Below are positions 39,035-46,945 of a DNA stretch of 64,000 nucleotides, one piece after another. The notes beneath the pieces were generated by a model. The model was given only the letters and a program-made list of their open reading frames with translations, made no database searches and had not been told where the DNA came from. Numbering within the stretch: position 1 is the first letter of the stretch; each line of letters opens with the position of its first letter. The position numbers and the translations under genes were made by a program. The stretch comes from DYRB01 sp963845265 (GTDB taxonomy: Bacteria > Pseudomonadota > Gammaproteobacteria > Chromatiales > Chromatiaceae), in the NCBI GenBank assembly GCA_963845265.1, contig CAWJRN010000010.1, forward strand, positions 186,001-250,000. The letters are read 5' to 3'.

Positions 39035-39067
39035 AAAAAAGGCCCCGTGCGGTTGCCCGCCGGGGCC
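39035..39067 (-). terminator. Rho-independent terminator of the multihaem cytochrome gene
   Basis: On the minus strand: GGCCCCG stem, loop, CGGGGCC, then TTTTTT. Confidence 0.85.
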
Positions 39068-39208
39068 TCGTGTGCAAATAGACGGTTTAGCCGCTGCCGG
39101 CCTGTTCCTCATCCACCGGAATGCCGACTTGCAACGCATCCAGGCCAAACCTCGTCCACAGGACGCCCGCCACGCGGTAGGCGTCCTGTCGACCCGCCAA
39201 CGCCTCCG

Positions 39209-41665
39209 TTACCGTCCGAAACTCTTGCTCACGCTGTGGCACACACCGCATCCCACAGGGTCACCTGCAAGCACCGTGCGGTCCTTGCTCTCTACATTCC
39301 AGGTGCGGGTGACCGGGGTACGAGAGAGCTCCGTTCCTAGGTGATCGCTGCCGTGGCAGGCGCCGCAGGTGCCTCCCCCCGGCCGTCCGTTCTGTTGCTT
39401 GGCCGCGTCTTTGTGGGCCTCTTTCCAGAATCGCCTGTCGTTCACCAGGTGCATCCCGTGGGGGCCGGCCTGAGTACTGGCGGACAATTCGCTGGTGATG
39501 TGGCAGGTGCTGCACTCGCTGATCGTTCCAGCGTGACCCTGGAGCTGGTTGGCCGCGACATTGTCGTTGGCATTGGGATTTGCGTTCGGCCAGATCGCGT
39601 GAGTGCTGCCGTGGCAGCCCTCGCACATGACCCCACCGTGTCCCTTACCACTACCGTCGTCGTTTCCACTCAACCGGTATAGGGTTTCATTCTCCGCGAA
39701 CCGCGAGCTGGGCGAGAGGATGGGCAGGGCGTCGCCGCCCGCGTTCGAGTGCTCGGTGGTCGTGTACGCCTGCAACAACCTGATTCCGTCCGGTGCCACG
39801 ATGGCGTTGGCGGGATGGTTCTTGTTCACCGCGTCACCAGTATGGCAAGACTGGCACTTCGGCTCGCTAGCCCAGGAAACACGCGGCCCCCCGCCGGTGA
39901 AGTCGTTGCCCACCTGGGTCATGTTGCCGTGGCAGTCCTGACAGACGATACCGGCCCCGCCCATGGCCCCGCGCAGGCACTGGGTGCGCTTGCCCGGATG
40001 GCACTGATAGCAGGTCTGCATGAGGACATCCTGCTGGTCGCCGGGCAAGCGCTGATCCGGCGGGGGCATGTTCGGGAACACCAATTGACCGTCGACCTTC
40101 AGATCGCCATGGTGCCCGTGCATCGCCCGCGACATACTGATATTTCCGACCTGATCCGCCTGCGGACCGACCTGGGCCAGGTCCAGCGCGGGCGAATAGT
40201 GGCAGCTCGCGCAGACCACATTCCGGGTCGCGTCCAAGGTGCTGCCGTGCTTGGCGTCGTGCAGGCGCAAGATGTTGATCTTGGCCGCGTTCAGCAGCTT
40301 CTGCTCAGCCGTTTCGCCCGGAGCGGTTTCGATCATCTCGACGTCGAACGTCGTGCTCGACACCGCGGTTGGCGACACGGCAATGCCGTTGCATTGGTCG
40401 GTCTGGATCTCCGGGGGCAGATCGGGGTCCGCACAATCGATCGGGTCGGCATGGCAAAGCTGGCAGTCGGCCTCCGCCGCCACCGGCAGAACCACGTCGG
40501 TAGAGGCTACTGGCAAGCCGCCCTGCTTGGCCATCACACGCACCAGCGGATAGGCGTTGTCGCGCCCGCTGTCGTCCACCGGCAGGATCGGGATCCCGTC
40601 GGCGCGGAACCAGTTGACGTTGTTGATCACGCCGCCCAGGGGCTGCCCGACCACACCGGGGATGCTGTTGGCCGAACCCAGCAGGTCGGCGAAGAAGCCG
40701 GTGTCGCGATCGAAGTGCATCGCCTCCGGCTCGTTGGCGTAGTAGGGGTCGCTGATCCCGGGCATCGCCTGCTGCTCGAAGGCGCAGTCGGACCCGTCAG
40801 GCGCCCCATTGCCCAAGGGTCCGGGCAGGCAGTCCGTCAAGAGGGTCGTCTCCGGTGCCGGCAGGCCAAGGTCCTGAAGTACCGCCGCGGGACTCAGCAG
40901 CCCGAAAAACAGCGGCTCATAGGTATCGAATCCCTGCGGATTGCCCGTGTCCGGATTGATATCCCAGAAGTTGCCCTTGTACACCTGTAGCCCGGTGGTT
41001 GCGCCGACAGGCCAGTTCGCACTGGTGGAGTTGATCGAGTCCGGACCGACCGGGTCGCTGGGGTTGGATGCGGCGGAGTAGGTCACCTGAACCTGGGAGC
41101 CGTCCAGGATGGCCGGTGTCCCCCCGCGCTGTATGACCTGGGCGTGCAGGACGTTGAACGGCGGCAGCACGCTGAAGATGCTGTCGTCCTGATCGGCGCA
41201 ATGCATGCCGAGGTCGTTGGCGCCGAGCACCACGTGCGTACCCTGATCGCGGCCGAGCAGCGCCGTGTTGTCCTCCTGACCCACCGGTTCGGGCAGCACC
41301 GGTTCGGGCAGAGCGCCCGAGACTTGAACCGTGGCGGTGCAGGTTGCTGAACCGCGGCTACCGGTGGCCACCAGGGTGGTCGTGAAGGTGCCGGCGTCCG
41401 GGTAGCTTACGGCAGGGGCCTCAGTCGTTGCCAAGTTCGGACTGCCGCCCTTGAGAGTCCAGTCAAAACTGCGATTCCTCCCGAGGCGGCCCTGGGTATT
41501 ATAGTTCCATTCGACCGTCTCGCCAGGGTTGATGGTCGCGTTCTGGGGTGAGATGGTACAGGTCGCCGCCTGGCTCAGGCTGGGCCAAGCCAGCACCGAT
41601 CCGAGCAGCATCAATCCTGCCGGGACGCGCCAGTCTGGGCGTCCCTTAGGGCTATGAAGAATCAT
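39209..41665 (-). CDS. Exported nine-haem cytochrome c with N-terminal PKD-like domain
   Basis: 818 residues from ATG 41665, which has AGGAG eight bases upstream; a longer frame to 41752 is rejected. Signal peptide ends near residue 33 (SLSQA). Residues about 35-110 look like a PKD/Ig-like domain (CTISPQNATINPGETVEWNY). Then GANDLGMHCADQDDSIFSVL, a motif shared with large extracellular multihaem cytochromes. Nine CXXCH motifs follow: CQLCH, CASCH, CYQCH, CQDCH, CQSCH, CEGCH, CSTCH, CGACH, CGVCH, many with extra His for bis-His coordination. Probable role: electron transfer at or outside the outer membrane. Single-gene unit with its own terminator. Confidence 0.9.
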   Translation of the reverse strand: MILHSPKGRPDWRVPAGLMLLGSVLAWPSLSQAATCTISPQNATINPGETVEWNYNTQGRLGRNRSFDWTLKGGSPNLATTEAPAVSYPDAGTFTTTLVATGSRGSATCTATVQVSGALPEPVLPEPVGQEDNTALLGRDQGTHVVLGANDLGMHCADQDDSIFSVLPPFNVLHAQVIQRGGTPAILDGSQVQVTYSAASNPSDPVGPDSINSTSANWPVGATTGLQVYKGNFWDINPDTGNPQGFDTYEPLFFGLLSPAAVLQDLGLPAPETTLLTDCLPGPLGNGAPDGSDCAFEQQAMPGISDPYYANEPEAMHFDRDTGFFADLLGSANSIPGVVGQPLGGVINNVNWFRADGIPILPVDDSGRDNAYPLVRVMAKQGGLPVASTDVVLPVAAEADCQLCHADPIDCADPDLPPEIQTDQCNGIAVSPTAVSSTTFDVEMIETAPGETAEQKLLNAAKINILRLHDAKHGSTLDATRNVVCASCHYSPALDLAQVGPQADQVGNISMSRAMHGHHGDLKVDGQLVFPNMPPPDQRLPGDQQDVLMQTCYQCHPGKRTQCLRGAMGGAGIVCQDCHGNMTQVGNDFTGGGPRVSWASEPKCQSCHTGDAVNKNHPANAIVAPDGIRLLQAYTTTEHSNAGGDALPILSPSSRFAENETLYRLSGNDDGSGKGHGGVMCEGCHGSTHAIWPNANPNANDNVAANQLQGHAGTISECSTCHITSELSASTQAGPHGMHLVNDRRFWKEAHKDAAKQQNGRPGGGTCGACHGSDHLGTELSRTPVTRTWNVESKDRTVLAGDPVGCGVCHSVSKSFGR

Positions 41666-41875
41666 GGATCCACTCCTAAATCTTTGTAGTTGCGAAGGTG
41701 CCGAGCAAATACACCGACACCAGCTGGCGCGGGCTGGTCCATGCGCACACATCCTGGAGCTTGCGACAATCGGCCTACCGGCGGCTTTGTCATCAGCTCA
41801 AGACGCGGCAGTCAAATGCATCCGAGTTGACGGATTGTGACGGCCTTTTCCAGTCGTAACGCTATGCCAGTGAGG

Positions 41876-41892
41876 CTTAAGGAAACCTTAAG
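41876..41892. promoter_or_regulatory. Inverted repeat CTTAAGG-AAA-CCTTAAG
   Basis: Perfect 7-bp arms upstream of the multihaem cytochrome gene; an operator candidate. Confidence 0.4.
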
Positions 41893-41914
41893 GACCCCGG
41901 CAGATCGGAAAAAA

Positions 41915-41930
41915 TGTGACGCAGATCACA
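41915..41930. promoter_or_regulatory. CRP/FNR-family binding site candidate
   Basis: TGTGACGCAGATCACA matches the CRP consensus TGTGA-N6-TCACA exactly. About 250 bases upstream of the multihaem cytochrome start, farther than usual for direct activation. Confidence 0.55.
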
Positions 41931-41988
41931 CAAATTGGTCAGGATCGCGGCCATCGGGGAGATTCCACCCCTAGTCCCAGCGCCGGCG

Positions 41989-42131
41989 TCAGGGTTCCGA
42001 GTGGGTCGGCGGTTTTAATGACACTTCGACACGCAATCCGAGGCCGTCCTTCCCCTCATGTAGCGAGATGCTGACGCCGCAGAGGTTGCAGATCCGACGC
42101 GCGATCGAGAGTCCCAGCCCTGCTCCAGGCA
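41989..42131 (-). pseudogene. Sensor histidine kinase, C-terminal remnant
   Basis: Reads VPGAGLGLSIARRICNLCGV and ends VEVSLKPPTHSEP-stop. The GxGLGLSIARRI box is the G2 region of a HATPase domain. Everything upstream is absent. Confidence 0.75.
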
Positions 42132-42138
42132 CTCTTTC

Positions 42139-42320
42139 GCATAGACCCCAACTCTCGCATTCAGCTGGTCTCCGGCCCTCCCGTGGGTGACGGACCGCCC
42201 TTGCAACGGCCGTGTGCGGTCGCGGTGACGCCCGACGGGAGAATCTATGTCAGCAATTCTGCGCTCCAGGCCATCGCCTCTATCGACCCCGCCTCCGGTA
42301 TCTTAAGCGAGGTTTCGCCC
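42139..42320 (+). pseudogene. NHL/SMP-30-like repeat fragment
   Basis: Frame encodes GDGPPLQRPCAVAVTPDGRI followed by YVSNSALQAIASIDPASGIL, one beta-propeller blade. No start, no further repeats; fused to unrelated sequence at both sides. Confidence 0.6.
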
Positions 42321-42350
42321 CGTTCAGGGCATCGGCATGCACGCCAAGCG

Positions 42351-43637
42351 TCATCCCGCCGCACTGGCACCAACGCCAGCGGTAGGGATCAGGGTATGGG
42401 CGATCTCGCCACCGGCCCGCCGCCCGGAGTCCAGGGCCCACTGAATCGACGGGGCTGCTCCGAACTCGCCGCACACCCACAGGTGGTTCGATTGACGCTG
42501 CTGGACCGTGCCCGGATAGGGCTGTGGGGGTGTCTGGGCCGGTAAGGCCTGGGGCAGGCGGTAGACCGCCAGCCTCTGCCAGTTCCGCACCTCGTCGCCG
42601 AACCAACCTTGCAGGTCACGCCGCAGCGCGGCCTCCAGGATGTCCGGACTATGGTCGGTCCCATGGCAGTTCACGGTCACCAGACTGGTTCCGGCGGGGG
42701 CATAGTGCTCCGAGAGGTTGCTGGGGCAGACTAGGCTGTTGACCACTCCCTGGCCTTCACCATTGAGCACCAGATGGGGCCCCTGAAAGGGCGCCTGGTC
42801 GGCGGCAAAGTAGAGGCAGGTGGTGCCGCGATGGTTGGTTTGAATCGAGGCCAGGTCGGGTCGACCGAGCAATCGCGCCGCCTCCCGCCCCTCAGTGGCA
42901 ATCACCAGGGCACGGGCCTGCAGACGCTCCCCGGATTCGAGCACGACCTCGCGGTCCAGCAGGCGCGCCACCCGTGCGCCGGTGCGGATTGCGCCGGGCG
43001 GCAGGCGAGCTGCGAGTTGGGCGGGGATCTCGCCCATGCCCCGGGCGGGTAGGGCGGTATCCCCCAGGGCGAAGGCGCGGAAGATGAATTCGAAGGCGCG
43101 GGAGGAACAGGCCAACTCGGGTTCGAAGAAGACGCCGCCGAAAAACGGCTTAAAGAAGCGCTCGATCATCAGGTCGGAGAAGCCTAGGGCCCTGAGTCGC
43201 TCCAGTGCTGTGGTGTCCGGGCGGGCGTAGAGTTCCGCCAGGTCGCCTCTGAGGCAGCGCCTCCGCAGACTGAGCATACGCAGCTTGTCCCCCAAGGTAC
43301 CAATGGGCGAGCCCAGCATCTCGGGAAATCGGCCTGGTCTGCGCCACACGTCGGTCACACGCTGGAAGCGCCCGCCTATCCGCACCAGTGCCCCCGGGTC
43401 GAAGGGCCTGAGGTCCAGGGCCCCATAGTCGAGCATGCACTGAGCCTCCGGATACCAGGTCTGAAGCACCTGAAACCCGCGGTCGAGCAAGTACCCGTCG
43501 CGCCGATCGGTGCGGATACGCCCACCGACGGCGTCGGCTGCCTCCAGAACCAAGGGCGCGACCCCGTTTTCGTGAAGGGTCAGTGCGCAGGCCAGGCCGG
43601 ACAGACCGGCTCCGATCACGATGACATCGACATGCAT
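42351..43637 (-). CDS. FAD-dependent amine oxidase/phytoene desaturase-like oxidoreductase
   Basis: 428 residues, complete. N-terminal dinucleotide motif VDVIVIGAGLSGLACALTLH, then LVLEAADAVGGRIRTD and YLLDRGFQVLQTWYPEA. The C-terminus has LWVCGEFGAAPSIQWALDSG, the second FAD motif. This subfamily of protoporphyrinogen-oxidase/CrtI-like proteins is often found beside photolyase-like and MerR-type genes in light-induced clusters; the substrate is unknown. No other carotenoid gene is near. It diverges from the short peptide unit at 43962-44239. Confidence 0.88.
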   Translation of the reverse strand: MHVDVIVIGAGLSGLACALTLHENGVAPLVLEAADAVGGRIRTDRRDGYLLDRGFQVLQTWYPEAQCMLDYGALDLRPFDPGALVRIGGRFQRVTDVWRRPGRFPEMLGSPIGTLGDKLRMLSLRRRCLRGDLAELYARPDTTALERLRALGFSDLMIERFFKPFFGGVFFEPELACSSRAFEFIFRAFALGDTALPARGMGEIPAQLAARLPPGAIRTGARVARLLDREVVLESGERLQARALVIATEGREAARLLGRPDLASIQTNHRGTTCLYFAADQAPFQGPHLVLNGEGQGVVNSLVCPSNLSEHYAPAGTSLVTVNCHGTDHSPDILEAALRRDLQGWFGDEVRNWQRLAVYRLPQALPAQTPPQPYPGTVQQRQSNHLWVCGEFGAAPSIQWALDSGRRAGGEIAHTLIPTAGVGASAAG

Positions 43638-43961
43638 GTGGCGATCTCCCTGGGTCGAGTGGCTTTAGGGTCTCCGCGTCGAGCTGTCGGCGTCGTTCGG
43701 CCTGGTCTTCCTTCCTCCGTCGCAGGTTATGCAGGCCAGCCTGGTTGGGAGTTGCGGATCGGCGAATTCAGATGGGGCGATGCTCTTATGCGGGATCTTT
43801 ATCGTTGGTCAAAAGCTAGAAATATGCGAGTAAAGACCGAGCAAACGATAGTGTCATCTGGCCGGGCAGTGCTTGCTTCGCTTACCTGAGGTGATGGTGA
43901 CGGAACACCAGCCAAGGGCCTCACGCAAGTTTCGCCAAATAACTTTTATGCACACATTATC
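43638..43961. other. Divergent intergenic region
   Basis: No gene. AT-richer toward the right (43780-43960), as expected of a promoter zone for the leftward oxidoreductase gene and the rightward peptide unit. Confidence 0.4.
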
Positions 43962-43989
43962 TTGACAATGTCTGGACATGGTTTAAGCT
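43962..43989 (+). promoter_or_regulatory. Promoter with operator-like dyad for the short peptide gene
   Basis: TTGACA at 43962-43967 and TAAGCT at 43984-43989, spacing 16. ATGTC-TG-GACAT (43968-43979), a dyad with perfect arms, fills most of the spacer, where MerR-family regulators bind. A MerR-type gene lies 340 bases downstream. Confidence 0.55.
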
Positions 43990-44043
43990 GATAACAACCT
44001 AGCAGATCGCTAGGGTTTAACCAACTCATAGACAGGTGCCACC

Positions 44044-44136
44044 ATGACTGACGAAATCCTCGAGTCCTACTGCCTCGACAGCCGCGTCCACGCCCTGATC
44101 AACAACCCCATCACCGAAGGCATCGACGAAGGCTAG
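44044..44136 (+). CDS. Putative 30-residue peptide between promoter and terminator
   Basis: Codes for MTDEILESYCLDSRVHALIN followed by NPITEGIDEG. It is acidic with one Cys, no signal or membrane segment. Preceded by a TTGACA promoter and followed, 70 bases after the stop, by a strong terminator, so it forms its own transcript of about 240 nt. Start context GGTGCCACC is weak. It could be a regulatory peptide, a leader or a modified-peptide precursor, or the transcript could be an sRNA and the frame incidental. Sits between the oxidoreductase and MerR-type genes of the photoprotection cluster. Confidence 0.5.
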   Translation: MTDEILESYCLDSRVHALINNPITEGIDEG

Positions 44137-44205
44137 CGTCGTGCCGGGGCCCACAGGCCCCGCGATCACAGCCAATCCCGCACTCACTTCAACGGGAAGA
44201 TCGGC

Positions 44206-44239
44206 AAGACTGGGCGCTTTCGGCACCAGTCTTTTTTTT
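44206..44239 (+). terminator. Rho-independent terminator of the short peptide unit
   Basis: AAGACTGG stem, 12-base loop, CCAGTCTT, then T8. A second GGGGCC-CACA-GGCCCC hairpin lies at about 44147-44162. Confidence 0.9.
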
Positions 44240-44330
44240 GCCATGTTTGCCGAGAGTACACTGGCGCCTGCACACCCTGCCGCATCGCGGTCCCCCACAG
44301 GCACCCTGGATCTCAAGACACCATCCCACT

Positions 44331-45311
44331 ATGGACAAAGCGAACGCGCGCCCCTCGAAACCGACGTATCGCATCGGGGCCGTGGCACGGCTGACGGGGA
44401 TAACTCCGGACACCCTGCGGATCTGGGAGCGGCGCTACGGTGTCGTGAGCCCGTCGCGCTCGGGTGCCTCAACCCGCCTGTATAGTCCCGAGGATCTCGA
44501 TCGCCTTACGCTGATCAAGCGCCTGGTGGACAGCGGCGATGCGATCGGGAGCGTCGCTGGTTTGGACCTGGGCCAACTGCACGAACGCACGCAAGGCGTG
44601 CCCAGTTCCTTCGCCGTGGCGGCGGGTCCGGCTAGACCCTGGCGGGTCTTGGTGTTTGGCCCGACCCTCCCGGATCGCCTCTCGGGTACGGCAGGACAGC
44701 CGGCCGGCCCCGAGCTCGCCGTGGTTGGGGGCTATCGCGAGCGAGGCGCCTTCCTTGCAGAGGCCCCGAGTCTCAGTGCGGACTTGGTCGTGTTCGAGTA
44801 CACGACCATCCAGCCCGAACACATCAGGGAGATAGGCACCCTATTGGCGCGCTCCGGCGCCGCCCGGGCCCTGGTGGTTTACGCCTTCGCGACCCGAGCA
44901 ACCTTGGAACGTCTGGAATCGCCGCGCATCACCCCCCTGCGCGGACCCATGGACCAGGCACTACTGCGCCGCTGGGTCTTGACCCTGAATGGGCGTCCCC
45001 TCCCCGGTGCTGCCCCGACCCCAGACCCTGACATCGATGTCTCCCGCCCGCCTCCCCCGCGACGCTTCGACGCCTCGGCACTGGCCAGGATCGCGGCGGC
45101 GGCCGTCTCAGTGCGTTGTGAATGCCCGCACCACCTCACCGATCTGATCGCCAGCCTGAGCGCCTTCGAGACCTATAGCCAGGAGTGCGAGATCCGCAAC
45201 GCTGAGGACGCGGCCCTGCATGCCCTGCTCCACGCTGCATCAGCCCAGGCCCGCTCCCTGATCGAGGCGGCGCTCGCCCGTGTCATCGAGATTGATCAGA
45301 TCGAACTGTGA
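44331..45311 (+). CDS. MerR-family regulator of the light-response type (no B12 domain)
   Basis: 326 residues from ATG 44331. The N-terminal MerR helix-turn-helix is clear (YRIGAVARLTGITPDTLRIW, then ERRYGVVSPSRSGASTRLYS). The middle part is Rossmann-like (RVLVFGPTLPDRL, LVVFEYTTIQPEHI) but lacks the DxHxxG cobalamin motif of CarH/LitR. The C-terminal segment SVRCECPHHLTDLIASLSAF with AQARSLIEAALARVIE is shared by MerR proteins near photolyase genes. Expected to control the surrounding photoprotection genes and possibly the dyad at 43968. Confidence 0.85.
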   Translation: MDKANARPSKPTYRIGAVARLTGITPDTLRIWERRYGVVSPSRSGASTRLYSPEDLDRLTLIKRLVDSGDAIGSVAGLDLGQLHERTQGVPSSFAVAAGPARPWRVLVFGPTLPDRLSGTAGQPAGPELAVVGGYRERGAFLAEAPSLSADLVVFEYTTIQPEHIREIGTLLARSGAARALVVYAFATRATLERLESPRITPLRGPMDQALLRRWVLTLNGRPLPGAAPTPDPDIDVSRPPPPRRFDASALARIAAAAVSVRCECPHHLTDLIASLSAFETYSQECEIRNAEDAALHALLHAASAQARSLIEAALARVIEIDQIEL

Positions 45312-45375
45312 CGTTGCGACCCCGGGGGTTGGTTAGAATGGCATCGCCACGTTCAACCCACCGCCATAGGGTCCG

Positions 45376-45404
45376 GAGGTGTCCGAGAAGCTTCGGAACA
45401 CCTC
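45376..45404 (+). terminator. Hairpin downstream of the MerR-type gene
   Basis: GAGGTGT and ACACCTC arms with inner CCGA/CTTCGG pairing; no T-run, so a weak terminator or mRNA-end hairpin. A possible acyl-CoA dehydrogenase C-terminal scrap (YEGANDMQ) occurs on the minus strand at about 45488-45530. Confidence 0.45.
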
Positions 45405-45557
45405 TGCGCGTGTGACGGTCTGGGATCTTCTCTTTTGCCTCACGCACGGAAAGTCAAAAGGGGAGATCCGGATTCCATATCCGGATTAGCGTTGAGGCTG
45501 CAAGATCTGCATGTCGTTCGCGCCCTCATAGGCGGTGTCGTGCAAGCATATCTGTGA

Positions 45558-46746
45558 TCACAGGAGCCGCAAGACCCGCGCCAGGCGCCTTCCAGACTCC
45601 GGCCCCTCGCCGCGCTCGACCTCGATGCGGACCCGCTCCCCGGGGGCTCGGTCAAGTAAGGCCAAGCGCAGGTCGGGGATGTCGGCTACCGGCTCACCGC
45701 CGATGGAGACGATGCGGTCCCCCGGTCGCAGACCGGCCCTCGCCGCGGGGGTTGAGGTACCGACCTGGTCGACGGTCACACCGGCCTCCCCCCTCGCAAG
45801 GCGCATCCCGGTGCTGCCGGGCGGAGTGAGTTCGATATCGCGCTCGGCGAGCAGCACATCGAACCGGCCCTCTGTATACCGCTCCGGGGACCCGGAGACG
45901 ACCACCGCCGGCTCCTCGCCGAGCATCCGCCCCAGGCGCCCGGGGATGGCGTCGGGGTAGGCGACATGCCCGTCGCCGGCCAGGATGACCAGGGTGCGAT
46001 CAGGATTGGCCGTTACGTAGTCCCGGGCGACCCGGGCCATGTGTTCGTCCCAGAGCACCTGTGCCTCGGCGAAGCGCTGCAACCCCTCTGGCGAGGCGTG
46101 GCCATGCATCTCGAAAACGGGTCGCAGGCGCTCCAGGTAGGCCGCGTCCGGCGTCGCCAAATCTGACGGCATCAGGGAGCGCTCATCCGAGTCGAGCCCG
46201 GCGATACCGACCCGTGACACCCGCCGCGAAAGCTCTGCAGGGGCGTTCAAAGCGACCAAGGGCAGGCGATGCTCACGAGCGTAGCTGAGAATGTCGCGGT
46301 AGAGGCGAAAATCGTACCTCCAGCGCTCGTAATACTCCGTCTCCCTCAAGAGGCGGCGCTCGTCGATTTCCCCCGCCACATAGGCATCCAGGTGGCGCTG
46401 GAAGGGCTCCTGGAAGAACTCCATGCCGACCGCGACCGGGACCCCCCGTTCGTGCAGCCCGCGGATGACGGCGAGTTGGTTCAGGTGGTGATCGAGCCGA
46501 TCGTGGCTCTCGCCCACCAGGATCAGGCGCCGTCCCGCGAGGGCGTCCAGGGCCTTGCCGAGGGCGACGGGGTCATCGGCGTCGGTTGGAGACGGGGGCG
46601 CCATCAGCCGGCAAGGCGATGCCCGCGGGGACTTTGCGGTCGGTCATGGTGACAAGCGGGACCTGACTACACGCGGCGATCAGGCTGGCCGAGACGAAGC
46701 CGAAGGCGGCGCCTAGGCCGAGGAGGTTGCTGCGCGATGCGTGCAT
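45558..46746 (-). CDS. ChaN-family haem-binding lipoprotein with C-terminal PDZ (apparent frameshift)
   Basis: The main frame (45558-46604) has the ChaN fold: RRLILVGESHDRLDHHLNQL, VAVGMEFFQEPFQRHLD, and LVILAGDGHVAYPDAIPGRL, followed by a PDZ domain (PAARAGLRPGDRIVSIGG). A lipoprotein signal in another frame starts at ATG 46746: NLLGLGAAFGFVSASLIAAC, with lipobox IAAC. Removing one base from the GGGGG run at 46594-46598 joins them (LPADGAPSPTDADDPV). ChaN is an iron-regulated, haem-binding outer-membrane lipoprotein. Part of the photoprotection cluster. Confidence 0.82.
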
Positions 46747-46945
46747 GGGCTGCGGTTCTCCGAGTGTCGGACCGGCGGGGACAGCGGAATCGGGCGCCCG
46801 GCGCTCCAGGCGGCATTTGTATGGACATGGCGACAGAGGCGTCTCCTTTCCAATGGTCAGAACGGATAGACCCCATCGTCAACGCCGATGATTCGCCACC
46901 GCAGGATGTCTCCGCCGGGCCAGCAGCACGGGGCAGGCTCGGCCC

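Noticed and set aside
38559..39344. 261-codon plus-strand frame and overlapping frames in the other phases
   Set aside because: All phases are open together, no motif or signal is visible, and the minus strand resembles a group II intron; it also runs through the cytochrome terminator.
45488..45530. Acyl-CoA dehydrogenase C-terminal remnant (YEGANDMQ)
   Set aside because: Fewer than 20 residues match; too short to support as a feature beyond a mention.
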